Below the pieces are notes generated by a model. That model was not told where the DNA came from. It made no database searches and saw only the letters and a program-made list of their open reading frames with translations. From assembly GCA_938033695.1 (NCBI GenBank), contig CALHKE010000017.1, positions 1-56,554 on the forward strand: a stretch of 56,554 nt of DNA, read 5' to 3'. Each line of letters starts with the position of its first letter. Position 1 is the stretch's first letter. Of this stretch, positions 8,559 through 16,560 are shown one piece after another. Position numbers and translations under genes: made by a program. The stretch is from an uncultured Candidatus Saccharibacteria bacterium. GTDB taxonomy: Bacteria; Patescibacteriota; Saccharimonadia; Saccharimonadales; Saccharimonadaceae.

Positions 8559-9743
8559 ATGGCAAATTTCGACCGTTCCAAGCCACACATTAACGTTGGT
8601 ACTATGGGTCACGTTGACCACGGTAAGACTACTCTTACTGCTGCTATTACCACCGTACTTGCGAAGCGCCTCCCATCTGAAGTTAACAAATCAGTTGCTT
8701 ACGATCAGATCGACAACGCTCCAGAAGAAAAAGCTCGTGGTATTACCATTGCTACCTCTCACCAAGAGTACGAATCAGAAAAGCGTCACTACGCTCACGT
8801 AGATATGCCAGGCCACGCCGACTACATCAAGAACATGATTACCGGTGCTGCTCAAATCGATGGTGCTATCCTCGTAGTTGCTGCTAACGATGGTCCACTT
8901 CCACAAACTCGTGAGCACGTACTTCTCGCTCACCAGGTGAACGTACCAAAAATCATCGTCTTCCTCAACAAGATGGATCTTGCTGACCCAGAACTCGTTG
9001 AGCTCGTTGAAATGGATGTCCGTGAACTTTTGAACAAGTACGGCTTCGATGGTGACAACGCTCCAATCATCAAGGGTTCTGCTCTTAAGGCTCTTGAAGG
9101 CGACACCGAAATGGAAGACCGCATCATGGATCTCGTCCACGCTATGGATGACTACTTTGACATTCCTGAACACGATCTTGACAAACCATTCTTGATGCCA
9201 ATCGAAGATGTCTTCTCCATCAAGGGTCGTGGTACCGTTGCTACTGGTCGTATCGAACAAGGTATCGTCAAATTGAACGACGAAGTTGAAATTGTTGGTT
9301 TGAAGGCTACCCAAAAATCTGTCGTTACTGGTATCGAAGCTTTCCACAAGACTCTTAACGAAGGTGAAGCAGGTGACAACGCTGGTCTCTTGCTCCGTGG
9401 TATCGAACGTGAACAAATCGAACGTGGTCAGGTTATTGCTAAGCCAGGTTCTATCACCCCACACACTGAATTCGAAGCTCAGGTTTACATCTTGAAGAAA
9501 GAAGAAGGCGGCCGCCACACCCCATTCTCAAAGGGTTACAAGCCACAATTCTACTTCCGTACTACCGATGTTACCGGTGAAGTCGAACTTCCAGCTGACA
9601 AAGAAATCGTCATGCCAGGTGACACCGTTACCTTCCAGGTCAAGCTTCTTTCAGCTATCGCTATGAACAACAACGACCGTTTCGCTATTCGCGAAGGTGG
9701 CCGTACTGTCGGTTCTGGTGTTGTTACCAAGATTATCAAATAA
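8559..9743 (+). CDS. tuf: Elongation factor Tu
   Basis: EF-Tu delivers aminoacyl-tRNA to the ribosome. It is a canonical 394-residue protein: G1 GHVDHGKTT, G2 RGITI, G3 DMPGHADY, G4 NKMD and G5 GSALKALEGD are all present, followed by the two beta-barrel domains. This standard motif set is a useful contrast to EF-G in the same window. An AAGGAG ribosome site sits before the ATG. The gene is a single-gene unit ending in a strong UUCG-loop terminator rather than part of an rpsL-rpsG-fusA-tuf operon. Confidence 0.98.
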   Translation: MANFDRSKPHINVGTMGHVDHGKTTLTAAITTVLAKRLPSEVNKSVAYDQIDNAPEEKARGITIATSHQEYESEKRHYAHVDMPGHADYIKNMITGAAQIDGAILVVAANDGPLPQTREHVLLAHQVNVPKIIVFLNKMDLADPELVELVEMDVRELLNKYGFDGDNAPIIKGSALKALEGDTEMEDRIMDLVHAMDDYFDIPEHDLDKPFLMPIEDVFSIKGRGTVATGRIEQGIVKLNDEVEIVGLKATQKSVVTGIEAFHKTLNEGEAGDNAGLLLRGIEREQIERGQVIAKPGSITPHTEFEAQVYILKKEEGGRHTPFSKGYKPQFYFRTTDVTGEVELPADKEIVMPGDTVTFQVKLLSAIAMNNNDRFAIREGGRTVGSGVVTKIIK

Positions 9744-9757
9744 TCTATAACAGCCTA

Positions 9758-9787
9758 AATACCTCTCCTTCGGGGGAGGTATTTTTT
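9758..9787 (+). terminator. tuf terminator
   Basis: Eleven-base-pair stem capped by a TTCG loop, followed by a T run. Confidence 0.92.
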
Positions 9788-9790
9788 GTC

Positions 9791-9819
9791 TTGACGAACC
9801 TCTGTTTTTATCGTAAAAT
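9791..9819 (+). promoter_or_regulatory. rpsJ promoter
   Basis: -35 TTGACG (9791-9796), exactly 17 bp, -10 TAAAAT (9814-9819). It begins within a few bases of the tuf terminator. Confidence 0.88.
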
Positions 9820-9898
9820 AAATCTACTATTATTAATTGAATTCTAAAAACTCATTGACGCATCAAGCATCTGAAGTTATAGAATTAGAAGGAAAACA

Positions 9899-10222
9899 AT
9901 GGCAGACGCAAAAAACGAAGGCTTGAAGATCCGTATTCGTCTCAAAGCCTACGACCATCGTGTGATCGACCAAAGCGCTAAGCAAATCGTCGATACCGCT
10001 ATCCGTACTGGTGCCGCCGTTTCTGGCCCAGTTCCACTACCAACTAAGCGCAGTACTTTTACTGTGGTGAAATCACCTCACGTTTATAAGACCGGTGGTG
10101 AAGCTTTCGAAATGAAGATTCACAAGCGTCTCATCGACATCACCAATGCTACCCCAAAGACTATTGATGCACTTCAAAACTTGTCTTTGCCAGCTGGTGT
10201 CGACGCTGAAATCAAAATGTAA
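9899..10222 (+). CDS. rpsJ: 30S ribosomal protein S10
   Basis: S10 is a head protein of the small ribosomal subunit. The 107 residues show KIRIRLKAYDHRVIDQS, GPVPLPTK and the loop segment HKRLIDI. A GAAGGAAAA ribosome site lies before the ATG. In most bacteria rpsJ begins the S10 operon followed by rplC. Here a terminator follows the stop and the next gene is a surface protein, so rpsJ is transcribed alone from its own promoter. Confidence 0.96.
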   Translation: MADAKNEGLKIRIRLKAYDHRVIDQSAKQIVDTAIRTGAAVSGPVPLPTKRSTFTVVKSPHVYKTGGEAFEMKIHKRLIDITNATPKTIDALQNLSLPAGVDAEIKM

Positions 10223-10234
10223 TAAAAACCTTAA

Positions 10235-10259
10235 AAACCTAGCCTTAGCTAGGTTTTTT
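10235..10259 (+). terminator. rpsJ terminator
   Basis: AAACCTAGC/GCTAGGTTT stem (10235-10243 with 10248-10256), CTTA loop, T run. Confidence 0.9.
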
Positions 10260-10281
10260 GATGTCTCTTTTTTATCCCGTT

Positions 10282-10292
10282 TGTGCTAAAAT
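10282..10292 (+). promoter_or_regulatory. Promoter of DUF285 gene 2 (leaderless)
   Basis: TGTGCTAAAAT with -10 TAAAAT at 10287-10292. The ATG at 10300 is 7 nt beyond the hexamer, where transcription should begin, and there is no ribosome site. Confidence 0.75.
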
Positions 10293-10299
10293 TAAATAA

Positions 10300-12957
10300 A
10301 TGCATACTGAAAGGGAAGAGGAAAACACTACCCCACTTATCGGCCGCTTTTTAGGTGGGATTTTATCCGTAATCACCGCCACTTTTTTGGGTGGTTTAGC
10401 TTTTTCCGCTCCCGTTAACGCCTTATTCACTCCGAGCTTATCTGTCTCGATTGAGAAAAATTCTGCCATTGATGGTAAATTTCAATTAAATTCTAGAGAG
10501 CAACTCACTGAGTATACTAGCACTTTAAAAGTCGACGCCAATTTGAAAGCAGGTTATCTTGTTAATATGAGTGTAGAGACCAGTAATAATGCTTTAATCA
10601 ATACCGCCTCCGGACTTCAAATACCTTCTATCGCCTCAGTCACCACCCCAGCGGCTTTTTCGACTAACTCATGGGGGTATAAACTTGCCACGGATAATCA
10701 ATATCGGCCTATCCCCACCTCCGCTCAACCGGAAACCATCGTAAGTACTACTGGGCGCATTCGTGAAGAGCAAAGCCACCAGGTCAATCTCGGTGTTTTT
10801 GCTGATGATACACTATTATCTGGTGATTATACAAACAAGCTTGTCTTCTCGGTGATTGCCAATCCTTACGATAAAAGTGCGGTTATGATGCCTGGTCCAG
10901 ATTTCTTTAACTTATTTGACGAACATAGCGAATTAGGCGGCAGATCACACCAACATTTTAAGGAGGCAAGCGCCCTGCCAGATCCGACTTTTTCAGTCTT
11001 CAATATTGAGGATGAAGATTCGGACTTTGAAATTAAGGCCTGGTATGATGAGAATGATAACGGCGGCACACTTTACTTCTATACTACTGCTGATAAAATT
11101 TACCTCAACCCAAATAGTAGTCAGCTTTTTAAAGATGCTTCGAATATGATTGACTTGGAGATGGCTAAATTTGACACAAGCTTAGTTACTGATATGAGCG
11201 ATATGTTTAATACTGCAACTAGTCTTGAAAGTCTAGACTTGTCGAATTTTGACACTAAAAACGTCACCAATATGCAAGGGATGTTTATTTACGCCGGTAC
11301 ACTCACAGAGCTCAACCTATCCCATTTTGATACTAGCTCCGTGACTGATATGTCGAATATGTTCAGTGGCTGCTATAGTCTTACTTCGATAAATACTTCT
11401 AATTTTAATACTGCTCGAGTTGAAAATATGAGTGGGATGTTTAGCGATATGAGCTCGCTGGCGGAGCTAGATATCAGTGGTTTGAATACTTCTTCCGTGA
11501 CTAATATGTCAAGTATGTTCAATAATCTATCCGGACTTACCGAGCTAGACGTTACCCATTTCGATACTAGTAAGGTGATTGATATGAGCAGCATGTTTAA
11601 TGGGTTAAGTGAAGTAAACGAACTCAACCCCTCAAATTTCGATACCCATAACGTGGTTAACATGAGCAATATGTTTGGCGGGATGGCTAAAATCACGGAG
11701 CTTAATCTAAATAATTTTAATACTAGTAAGGTTGAGAATATGTCGGGTATGTTCCAGGGGGTTGGCGAGGTTGCTAGTCTCGACCTTTCGCATTTTGATA
11801 CCTCTTCCGTGACCGATATGTCAGGTATGTTTTCGGGGATGAGTAATTTATCCTCTGTTAACACTACAGGATTTGACACTAGTCGCGTCACAAATATGGC
11901 TGAGTTATTCTCTTCAACTACCGCACTTACCAGTATCGATATTTCCCATTTTAATACGAGTAGTGTCGAAAATATGAGCGGAATGTTCAGCGATGCCTCT
12001 GGTCTTACTCAGATAAATTTTGGCAATAATTTCAATACCGAAAAAGTCAAAAATATGAGTAGAATGTTTAAAAACGCGACTAGCCTCGAACAGATAGATC
12101 TAAGTCTCCTTAATACCCGGAATGTCACTGATATGAACTCAATGTTTGATAATGCTACCAGTCTTACTGAATTGAATTTGTCTAGGTTTGACACCCGAAA
12201 CGTTGAAAATATGGAGAGAATGTTCGCTGGTCTTCAGCTTACCGACTTAAATCTCGCCGCGATAAATACCGCAAAAGTTACCAATATGAAGGAAATGTTC
12301 AGTGGCGTAAATCAGCTTGCGCATCTAGATCTTTCCTCTTTTGAGACTAATAATCTTAAGGTGATGTCGGCTATGTTCCAGGGTATGACGGCGCTCGAGG
12401 AGCTAGATATTTTGAATTTTAACACTAGCCAGGTCGATAATATGAAGAATCTTTTTAAGGATGTTGCGAAGGTTGCCAAACTTGACCTCACTAACTTTAA
12501 TAGTCGAAAGGCCACCGATATGACCAGTATGTTCGATGGCATGGAGGCGCTTTCTGATCTAAAATTGGGTCCGGATTTTAGCTTCGAGATGGCTAATAAT
12601 TTGGACTACATGTTCCATAATACTTATAGTTTGACCTCGATTGATCTGGGGTACGTAGACGTCGATAAGACCTTTAGTCTTGCCGGTATGTTTGCTATCG
12701 ATGACCCGTCTCGTGATCAATTGGAAAAGATTTATCTGGCTAGCGAATTTAGATTTACTAGCCACATATATTGGCAATATCATTTTGACACCAAGCTTAA
12801 TGGCGCTCCAGGCAATGGCATTACGGATGTCTTTAAAAATCGTGTAAAACTTCGAGGTGGTCAAGGTTCTCACCTGGAAAACCCTTCGACGGCCACCAGG
12901 GATTGGTTCCGTTTTGATAATCCACCGACGGCACCTGGCTATTTTACGCGAAAATAA
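10300..12957 (+). CDS. Exported DUF285 (BspA-like) repeat surface protein, about 20 repeats
   Basis: An 885-residue surface protein, the longest of five tandem paralogues. A signal segment ends near VNA-LF. Residues about 45-200 form a beta-rich domain with the signature NSWGYK...PIP shared by its neighbours. A linker containing EIKAWYDEND leads into roughly 20 repeats of 26 residues of the form LDLSNFDTxxVTxMxxMF. The C-terminus has the RGGQGSH...PGYFTRK ending common in BspA-type proteins. No LPXTG motif or second membrane helix is present, so attachment may rely on an uncleaved signal anchor or on other wall components. BspA proteins of other bacteria mediate adhesion, and that role here is inferred. 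Predicted leaderless start. Confidence 0.85.
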   Translation: MHTEREEENTTPLIGRFLGGILSVITATFLGGLAFSAPVNALFTPSLSVSIEKNSAIDGKFQLNSREQLTEYTSTLKVDANLKAGYLVNMSVETSNNALINTASGLQIPSIASVTTPAAFSTNSWGYKLATDNQYRPIPTSAQPETIVSTTGRIREEQSHQVNLGVFADDTLLSGDYTNKLVFSVIANPYDKSAVMMPGPDFFNLFDEHSELGGRSHQHFKEASALPDPTFSVFNIEDEDSDFEIKAWYDENDNGGTLYFYTTADKIYLNPNSSQLFKDASNMIDLEMAKFDTSLVTDMSDMFNTATSLESLDLSNFDTKNVTNMQGMFIYAGTLTELNLSHFDTSSVTDMSNMFSGCYSLTSINTSNFNTARVENMSGMFSDMSSLAELDISGLNTSSVTNMSSMFNNLSGLTELDVTHFDTSKVIDMSSMFNGLSEVNELNPSNFDTHNVVNMSNMFGGMAKITELNLNNFNTSKVENMSGMFQGVGEVASLDLSHFDTSSVTDMSGMFSGMSNLSSVNTTGFDTSRVTNMAELFSSTTALTSIDISHFNTSSVENMSGMFSDASGLTQINFGNNFNTEKVKNMSRMFKNATSLEQIDLSLLNTRNVTDMNSMFDNATSLTELNLSRFDTRNVENMERMFAGLQLTDLNLAAINTAKVTNMKEMFSGVNQLAHLDLSSFETNNLKVMSAMFQGMTALEELDILNFNTSQVDNMKNLFKDVAKVAKLDLTNFNSRKATDMTSMFDGMEALSDLKLGPDFSFEMANNLDYMFHNTYSLTSIDLGYVDVDKTFSLAGMFAIDDPSRDQLEKIYLASEFRFTSHIYWQYHFDTKLNGAPGNGITDVFKNRVKLRGGQGSHLENPSTATRDWFRFDNPPTAPGYFTRK
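11155..12700 (+). repeat. 78-bp coding tandem repeats (DUF285), gene 2
   Basis: The protein repeat has a period of 26 codons: equivalent LDLS/LNLS codons start at 11233 and 11311, exactly 78 bp apart. About 19-20 imperfect copies are visible, which makes the tract prone to recombination between copies and with the paralogues. Confidence 0.85.
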
Positions 12958-13011
12958 TACCAAACCATAATTTATTCCAAAATACCAATAATATATTAGG
13001 GGTTTCTGTTT

Positions 13012-13040
13012 TTGAGCTACGATTCCTTTTATGTTAAAAT
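13012..13040 (+). promoter_or_regulatory. Promoter of DUF285 gene 3 (leaderless)
   Basis: -35 TTGAGC (13012-13017), 17 bp, -10 TAAAAT (13035-13040) with the TATGT extension. The ATG inside the extension (13031) is a false start; the ATG at 13049 lies 8 nt after the -10. Confidence 0.82.
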
Positions 13041-13048
13041 TATTTGGC

Positions 13049-15535
13049 ATGACAAGCGATAAAAAACAAAAACTGCGAATTATCCGTCCATGGCTAAAAA
13101 GTCTATACCTCTTTTTAACACTAATGACGTCGATTTTCTCACTTAATCTACTTTTTACTAATAAAACTCAGGCACTTTTTTCGCCCGTACTTTCTGCTTC
13201 CGTCAATAAATCTTCGTTGGTTATCCAAAGGAGCGACGATCGCGCCTCAAATCCATATCTTCAGGAAGTTTCAGCGAATCTAACCGTTAATACGAACGAT
13301 AAAAGTGGCTACCGTATTTTAGTTAGTACCGATTCTGTTGATACTGCACTTACGAACTCCAATACTTTGGTCTTGGATAAAATAAACTCTATTTCTGGAC
13401 TAAAACCACTAACTAGTTTTTCAAATCAAACTTGGGGTTACAAATTAGAAGATGAAGTTGCCTTTCGTCCGATTGGCTCCTTATCGAACCCAACAAATCT
13501 TTTTGTCTCCGAAGAAAAAACTGAAGGGAATGAGATTAAAAAGCTTATCGTTGGAGTCAATCTTGGCAATAACCTAGTGAGTGGTGAATATAAAAACACC
13601 TTAATGATTTCGGTTATCACTAATAATACCGCCGGTACTAATGCTACTCTGACTCGAGGTCCAGATTTTAATCAAAAAATTGCACGTGCTGTGTTATTAG
13701 CTGGTTCAAATTCTCAATCTATCAAGGCTTTCACTCGCAGCAGTGTGGCTCCTTCAGCGGCTATACAGACGGTTAATATAGAGGACCCCAACGAGTCAAG
13801 CTTCGAAATTAAAGCTTGGTATGATTTAACTGACCAAACAATTTATTACTATTGTGAAAACGACCGCATCTATATGAATGAAGATTCTCGTCAAATGTTT
13901 AATAATATGATTAATATTGTTGATATTGACCTTTCCGGTCTCGATTCGCGCTATATTAAGGATACTTCCTTCATGTTTAATAATGCAAGAAGTGTAGAAA
14001 ATTTAGATCTCTCGAGTCTTAAAACATCACGTGTCACCTCCATGATGAATATGTTTGCTTATATGTCCTCCCTTAAGAATCTTAATATCTCAAATTTTAA
14101 CACCCAAAAGGTAAAGAATTTTTCTCACATGTTTGTCAATAATACAGCCTTACGTAATTTAAATCTTTCTAATTTTGACACCTCAAGTGCTGAGAATATG
14201 AGTACCATGTTCAGCGGATTAAGCAGTGTAACATCACTCGATTTAAGTCATTTTAATACTAGTAAGGTCACCAATATGCAGAGCATGTTTTCTAATTGTT
14301 ACAGTCTCACCGCACTAAATGTCTCGAATTTTGATACTTCCAAGGTCACTACCATGCAGAGTATGTTCGGTGGTTTAGTTAAACTTGGGTCGCTAGATAT
14401 CCGAAACTTTGACACTAGTTCAGTTACCACTATGCTATCAATGTTTGGTAATATGCGAGACCTTAAAGATTTGAAACTTGGTGATAAGTTCAAGACGCAT
14501 AATGTGACTAATTTTGCTAGTATGTTTGCAAGCTGCGCCTCTTTAGAATCACTCGATATTTCAAGTTTTGATACTAGCAAAGCTATTACTACTAGCGCTA
14601 TGTTTAATGGCATGAGTAGGGTAAGAAAAATTAAATTTGGCCCTAAATTCAATACTAGTAATGTTACTAATATGACTAGTATGTTTAACGGCTGTGTTCT
14701 ATTAGAAGAACTTGATCTTTCGGCTTTTGATACACGTAACGTTGCTGATTTTGCTTATATGTTTAATGCTTGTGCTTCTCTTAATAAATTAGATGTCTCA
14801 ATGTTTGATACTCGCTCAGCGGTTAATATGACTAGCATGTTCAGTGGTATGTTGGTTTTATCTAATTTTAATCTCGGGCACAATTTTAATACCGCTAATG
14901 TCACCAATATGCAGAATATGTTTTTTAACGATCGTAAGTTAACTCAATTGGATCTCTCCCAATTTAATACTTCCAAGGTTACTTTGATGGATAATATGTT
15001 TAGCCACATGTTCGGGCTTGAAGAATTAAACTTGTCTAGTTTTGATACTTCAAATGTTATCTCCATGGCACGTATGTTCCACAATACTAGTAAAATCCAA
15101 AATCTTGATCTATCGAGTTTTAAAACTTCGAAAGTTACTAGCATGTACCAGATGTTTAATGGTGCTAGTGGTATTACTAATCTTACTTTCGGGCCACACT
15201 TCGACACCTCTAATGTTACCGATATGGAAATGATGTTCTTTGGTGTTAATGGTGCCACTGAGCTCGATCTTAGCACCTTTAATACTTCTAGCCTCAAGCG
15301 CTTATCGGGAATTTTTGGCTCCACGACTGAGAATAATAATCTTGAAAGAATCTATGTTTCCCGTGACTTTGATTTATCAAAAATTCCAAATAATGGTTAT
15401 TTAAAAATTTTCTCGAATCGTAAACGCCTGCGTGGTGGGGAAGGGTCATATTTACAAAATCCAGAAACCGCTGACAAAACTTGGCTTCGTATCGATCGTG
15501 CTGGCGCTCCAGGCTATTTCACTCAAAAACCATAA
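13049..15535 (+). CDS. Exported DUF285 (BspA-like) repeat surface protein, about 18 repeats
   Basis: An 828-residue paralogue of the preceding gene. An N-terminal basic stretch and hydrophobic helix end in TQA-LF. The conserved beta-domain follows (QTWGYK, then FRPIG), then EIKAWYDLTD and about 18 DUF285 repeats of 26 residues, and a LRGGEGSY...PGYFTQKP C-terminus. The open frame extends upstream to an ATG at 13031, but that codon lies within the extended -10, so translation should begin at 13049 (MTSDKKQK). No ribosome site is visible. The 92-bp spacer from the previous paralogue holds no hairpin, so read-through may also contribute. Function is inferred to be surface adhesion. Confidence 0.85.
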   Translation: MTSDKKQKLRIIRPWLKSLYLFLTLMTSIFSLNLLFTNKTQALFSPVLSASVNKSSLVIQRSDDRASNPYLQEVSANLTVNTNDKSGYRILVSTDSVDTALTNSNTLVLDKINSISGLKPLTSFSNQTWGYKLEDEVAFRPIGSLSNPTNLFVSEEKTEGNEIKKLIVGVNLGNNLVSGEYKNTLMISVITNNTAGTNATLTRGPDFNQKIARAVLLAGSNSQSIKAFTRSSVAPSAAIQTVNIEDPNESSFEIKAWYDLTDQTIYYYCENDRIYMNEDSRQMFNNMINIVDIDLSGLDSRYIKDTSFMFNNARSVENLDLSSLKTSRVTSMMNMFAYMSSLKNLNISNFNTQKVKNFSHMFVNNTALRNLNLSNFDTSSAENMSTMFSGLSSVTSLDLSHFNTSKVTNMQSMFSNCYSLTALNVSNFDTSKVTTMQSMFGGLVKLGSLDIRNFDTSSVTTMLSMFGNMRDLKDLKLGDKFKTHNVTNFASMFASCASLESLDISSFDTSKAITTSAMFNGMSRVRKIKFGPKFNTSNVTNMTSMFNGCVLLEELDLSAFDTRNVADFAYMFNACASLNKLDVSMFDTRSAVNMTSMFSGMLVLSNFNLGHNFNTANVTNMQNMFFNDRKLTQLDLSQFNTSKVTLMDNMFSHMFGLEELNLSSFDTSNVISMARMFHNTSKIQNLDLSSFKTSKVTSMYQMFNGASGITNLTFGPHFDTSNVTDMEMMFFGVNGATELDLSTFNTSSLKRLSGIFGSTTENNNLERIYVSRDFDLSKIPNNGYLKIFSNRKRLRGGEGSYLQNPETADKTWLRIDRAGAPGYFTQKP
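13925..15300 (+). repeat. 78-bp coding tandem repeats (DUF285), gene 3
   Basis: About 18 copies of the 26-residue unit with consensus LDxSxFDTSKVTxMxxMF. Several copies have one extra residue (LKLGDKFKT, IKFGPKFNT, FNLGHNFNT), a variant unit recurring roughly every three repeats. Confidence 0.8.
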
Positions 15536-15536
15536 G

Positions 15537-15575
15537 CGTTTAAAATTATCGAAAATGACAATTTTAAACGTTTTT
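15537..15575 (+). terminator. Terminator of DUF285 gene 3, overlapping the fic promoter
   Basis: A perfect 11-bp stem CGTTTAAAATT/AATTTTAAACG (15537-15547 with 15560-15570) followed by TTTTT. The T run abuts the next -10 box. Confidence 0.85.
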
Positions 15576-15583
15576 GCTATAAT
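15555..15583 (+). promoter_or_regulatory. fic promoter (leaderless)
   Basis: -35 ATGACA (15555-15560) inside the terminator loop and stem, 17 bp, perfect -10 TATAAT (15578-15583). The ATG at 15590 is 6 nt downstream. Confidence 0.78.
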
Positions 15584-15589
15584 ATGGAT

Positions 15590-16486
15590 ATGATTAGCAA
15601 TTCTCTTCGGCGGAAATTAGATTTTTTAATTGAGCGCTATCGCGATTTGGTACCAAATTATGCTTCTGGCATCAGAGAATTAAGTCTCGTGGAACTTCCA
15701 GAGATGGTTTATAATTCTAATGCTATCGAAAATTCCACACTCACACTTGAAGATACGGAAGATATTTTAATACGTCATCAAATTCGCACTGATCATCAGA
15801 TTCGAGAAATCTTTGAAGCTACTAATTTAGCCAAGGCCATGAGGTTTCTCTTAGATAATCCTGAGACTGAAATCTCGGTACCGCTAATCCTTAAGCTCCA
15901 CAGTATTTTATTGCAAAATATTCGTGATGATGCTGCAGGTCGGTTTCGTGCGAACAAGGAGTGGGTGCGCGTAGGTAGTCATCTTGGCGCGAATCCGCAA
16001 TTTGTTCACGGTTTTATGTCGGATTTAGTTGAAAAATATAACGCGTCAGATGATCAGTATTTTCTCGACAAAATCGTCTATTTTCATGCTGAATTTGAAA
16101 ATATTCATCCATTTATAGACGGTAATGGTCGAATTGGTCGGCTTTTAGTTAATAAACAATTGGATTTACTTAACCTCCCGCCAATTCTAATCCCTAATAA
16201 ATCAAAAAATGAAGAATATTATCCAGCTTTAGAAGAATATTCAAAACTCAACAAACTTGATCAATTATCAGAATTTTTTGCTAAACTTCTTATCGAAGCT
16301 CTCTACCGCCGGATTACTCGCCTCACTGCACCGAAAATAATTTCTGTCTCCGACTGGGCAAAACAGAACCAAATGAGCAGCCAGTCAGTCACTAATAAGG
16401 CGATCCGTGGTACCATTCCAGCTTTTCGTCTGCGTGGTCATTGGATGATCGACTCAGTCTTTCAGGCCGAAAACTACGAAGAATAA
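15590..16486 (+). CDS. Fic family protein, class II, with N-terminal inhibitory motif
   Basis: Fic enzymes usually transfer AMP from ATP to a hydroxyl of a target protein. The catalytic motif HPFIDGNGRIGR begins at His173 and is fully canonical. An N-terminal SNAIEN motif (residues 43-48) matches the (S/T)xxxE(G/N) inhibitory helix, with Glu47 as the blocking residue, so this is a class II, self-inhibited Fic. The C-terminal 50 residues (SVSDWAKQNQMSSQSVTNKAI) look like a helix-turn-helix. There is no signal peptide, so the target is probably intracellular. The in-frame ATG at 15584 lies directly after the -10 and is probably untranscribed. The position within a surface-protein array is odd, and the target is unknown. 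Confidence 0.9.
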   Translation: MISNSLRRKLDFLIERYRDLVPNYASGIRELSLVELPEMVYNSNAIENSTLTLEDTEDILIRHQIRTDHQIREIFEATNLAKAMRFLLDNPETEISVPLILKLHSILLQNIRDDAAGRFRANKEWVRVGSHLGANPQFVHGFMSDLVEKYNASDDQYFLDKIVYFHAEFENIHPFIDGNGRIGRLLVNKQLDLLNLPPILIPNKSKNEEYYPALEEYSKLNKLDQLSEFFAKLLIEALYRRITRLTAPKIISVSDWAKQNQMSSQSVTNKAIRGTIPAFRLRGHWMIDSVFQAENYEE

Positions 16487-16526
16487 TATTTTACCAGGAT
16501 TTTCAAGTCTTCTCTTTTATTACACT

Positions 16527-16537
16527 TATGCTAAACT
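16527..16537 (+). promoter_or_regulatory. Promoter and ribosome site of DUF285 gene 4
   Basis: TTATGCTAAACT extended -10 (TAAACT at 16532-16537), then AAAGGAGAG before the ATG at 16561. The strong ribosome site fixes the start. Confidence 0.78.
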
Positions 16538-16560
16538 TAATTAAAAGGAGAGAAGGTTTT

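Noticed and set aside
11155..15300. CRISPR-like periodic repeats
   Set aside because: The period is a coding 78 bp with no unique spacers and continuous protein conservation; these are DUF285 repeats.
16441..16560. Longer N-terminus or fusion of fic with DUF285 gene 4
   Set aside because: The overlap is only an open frame; a promoter and AAGGAG site place the start at 16561, where a normal signal peptide begins.
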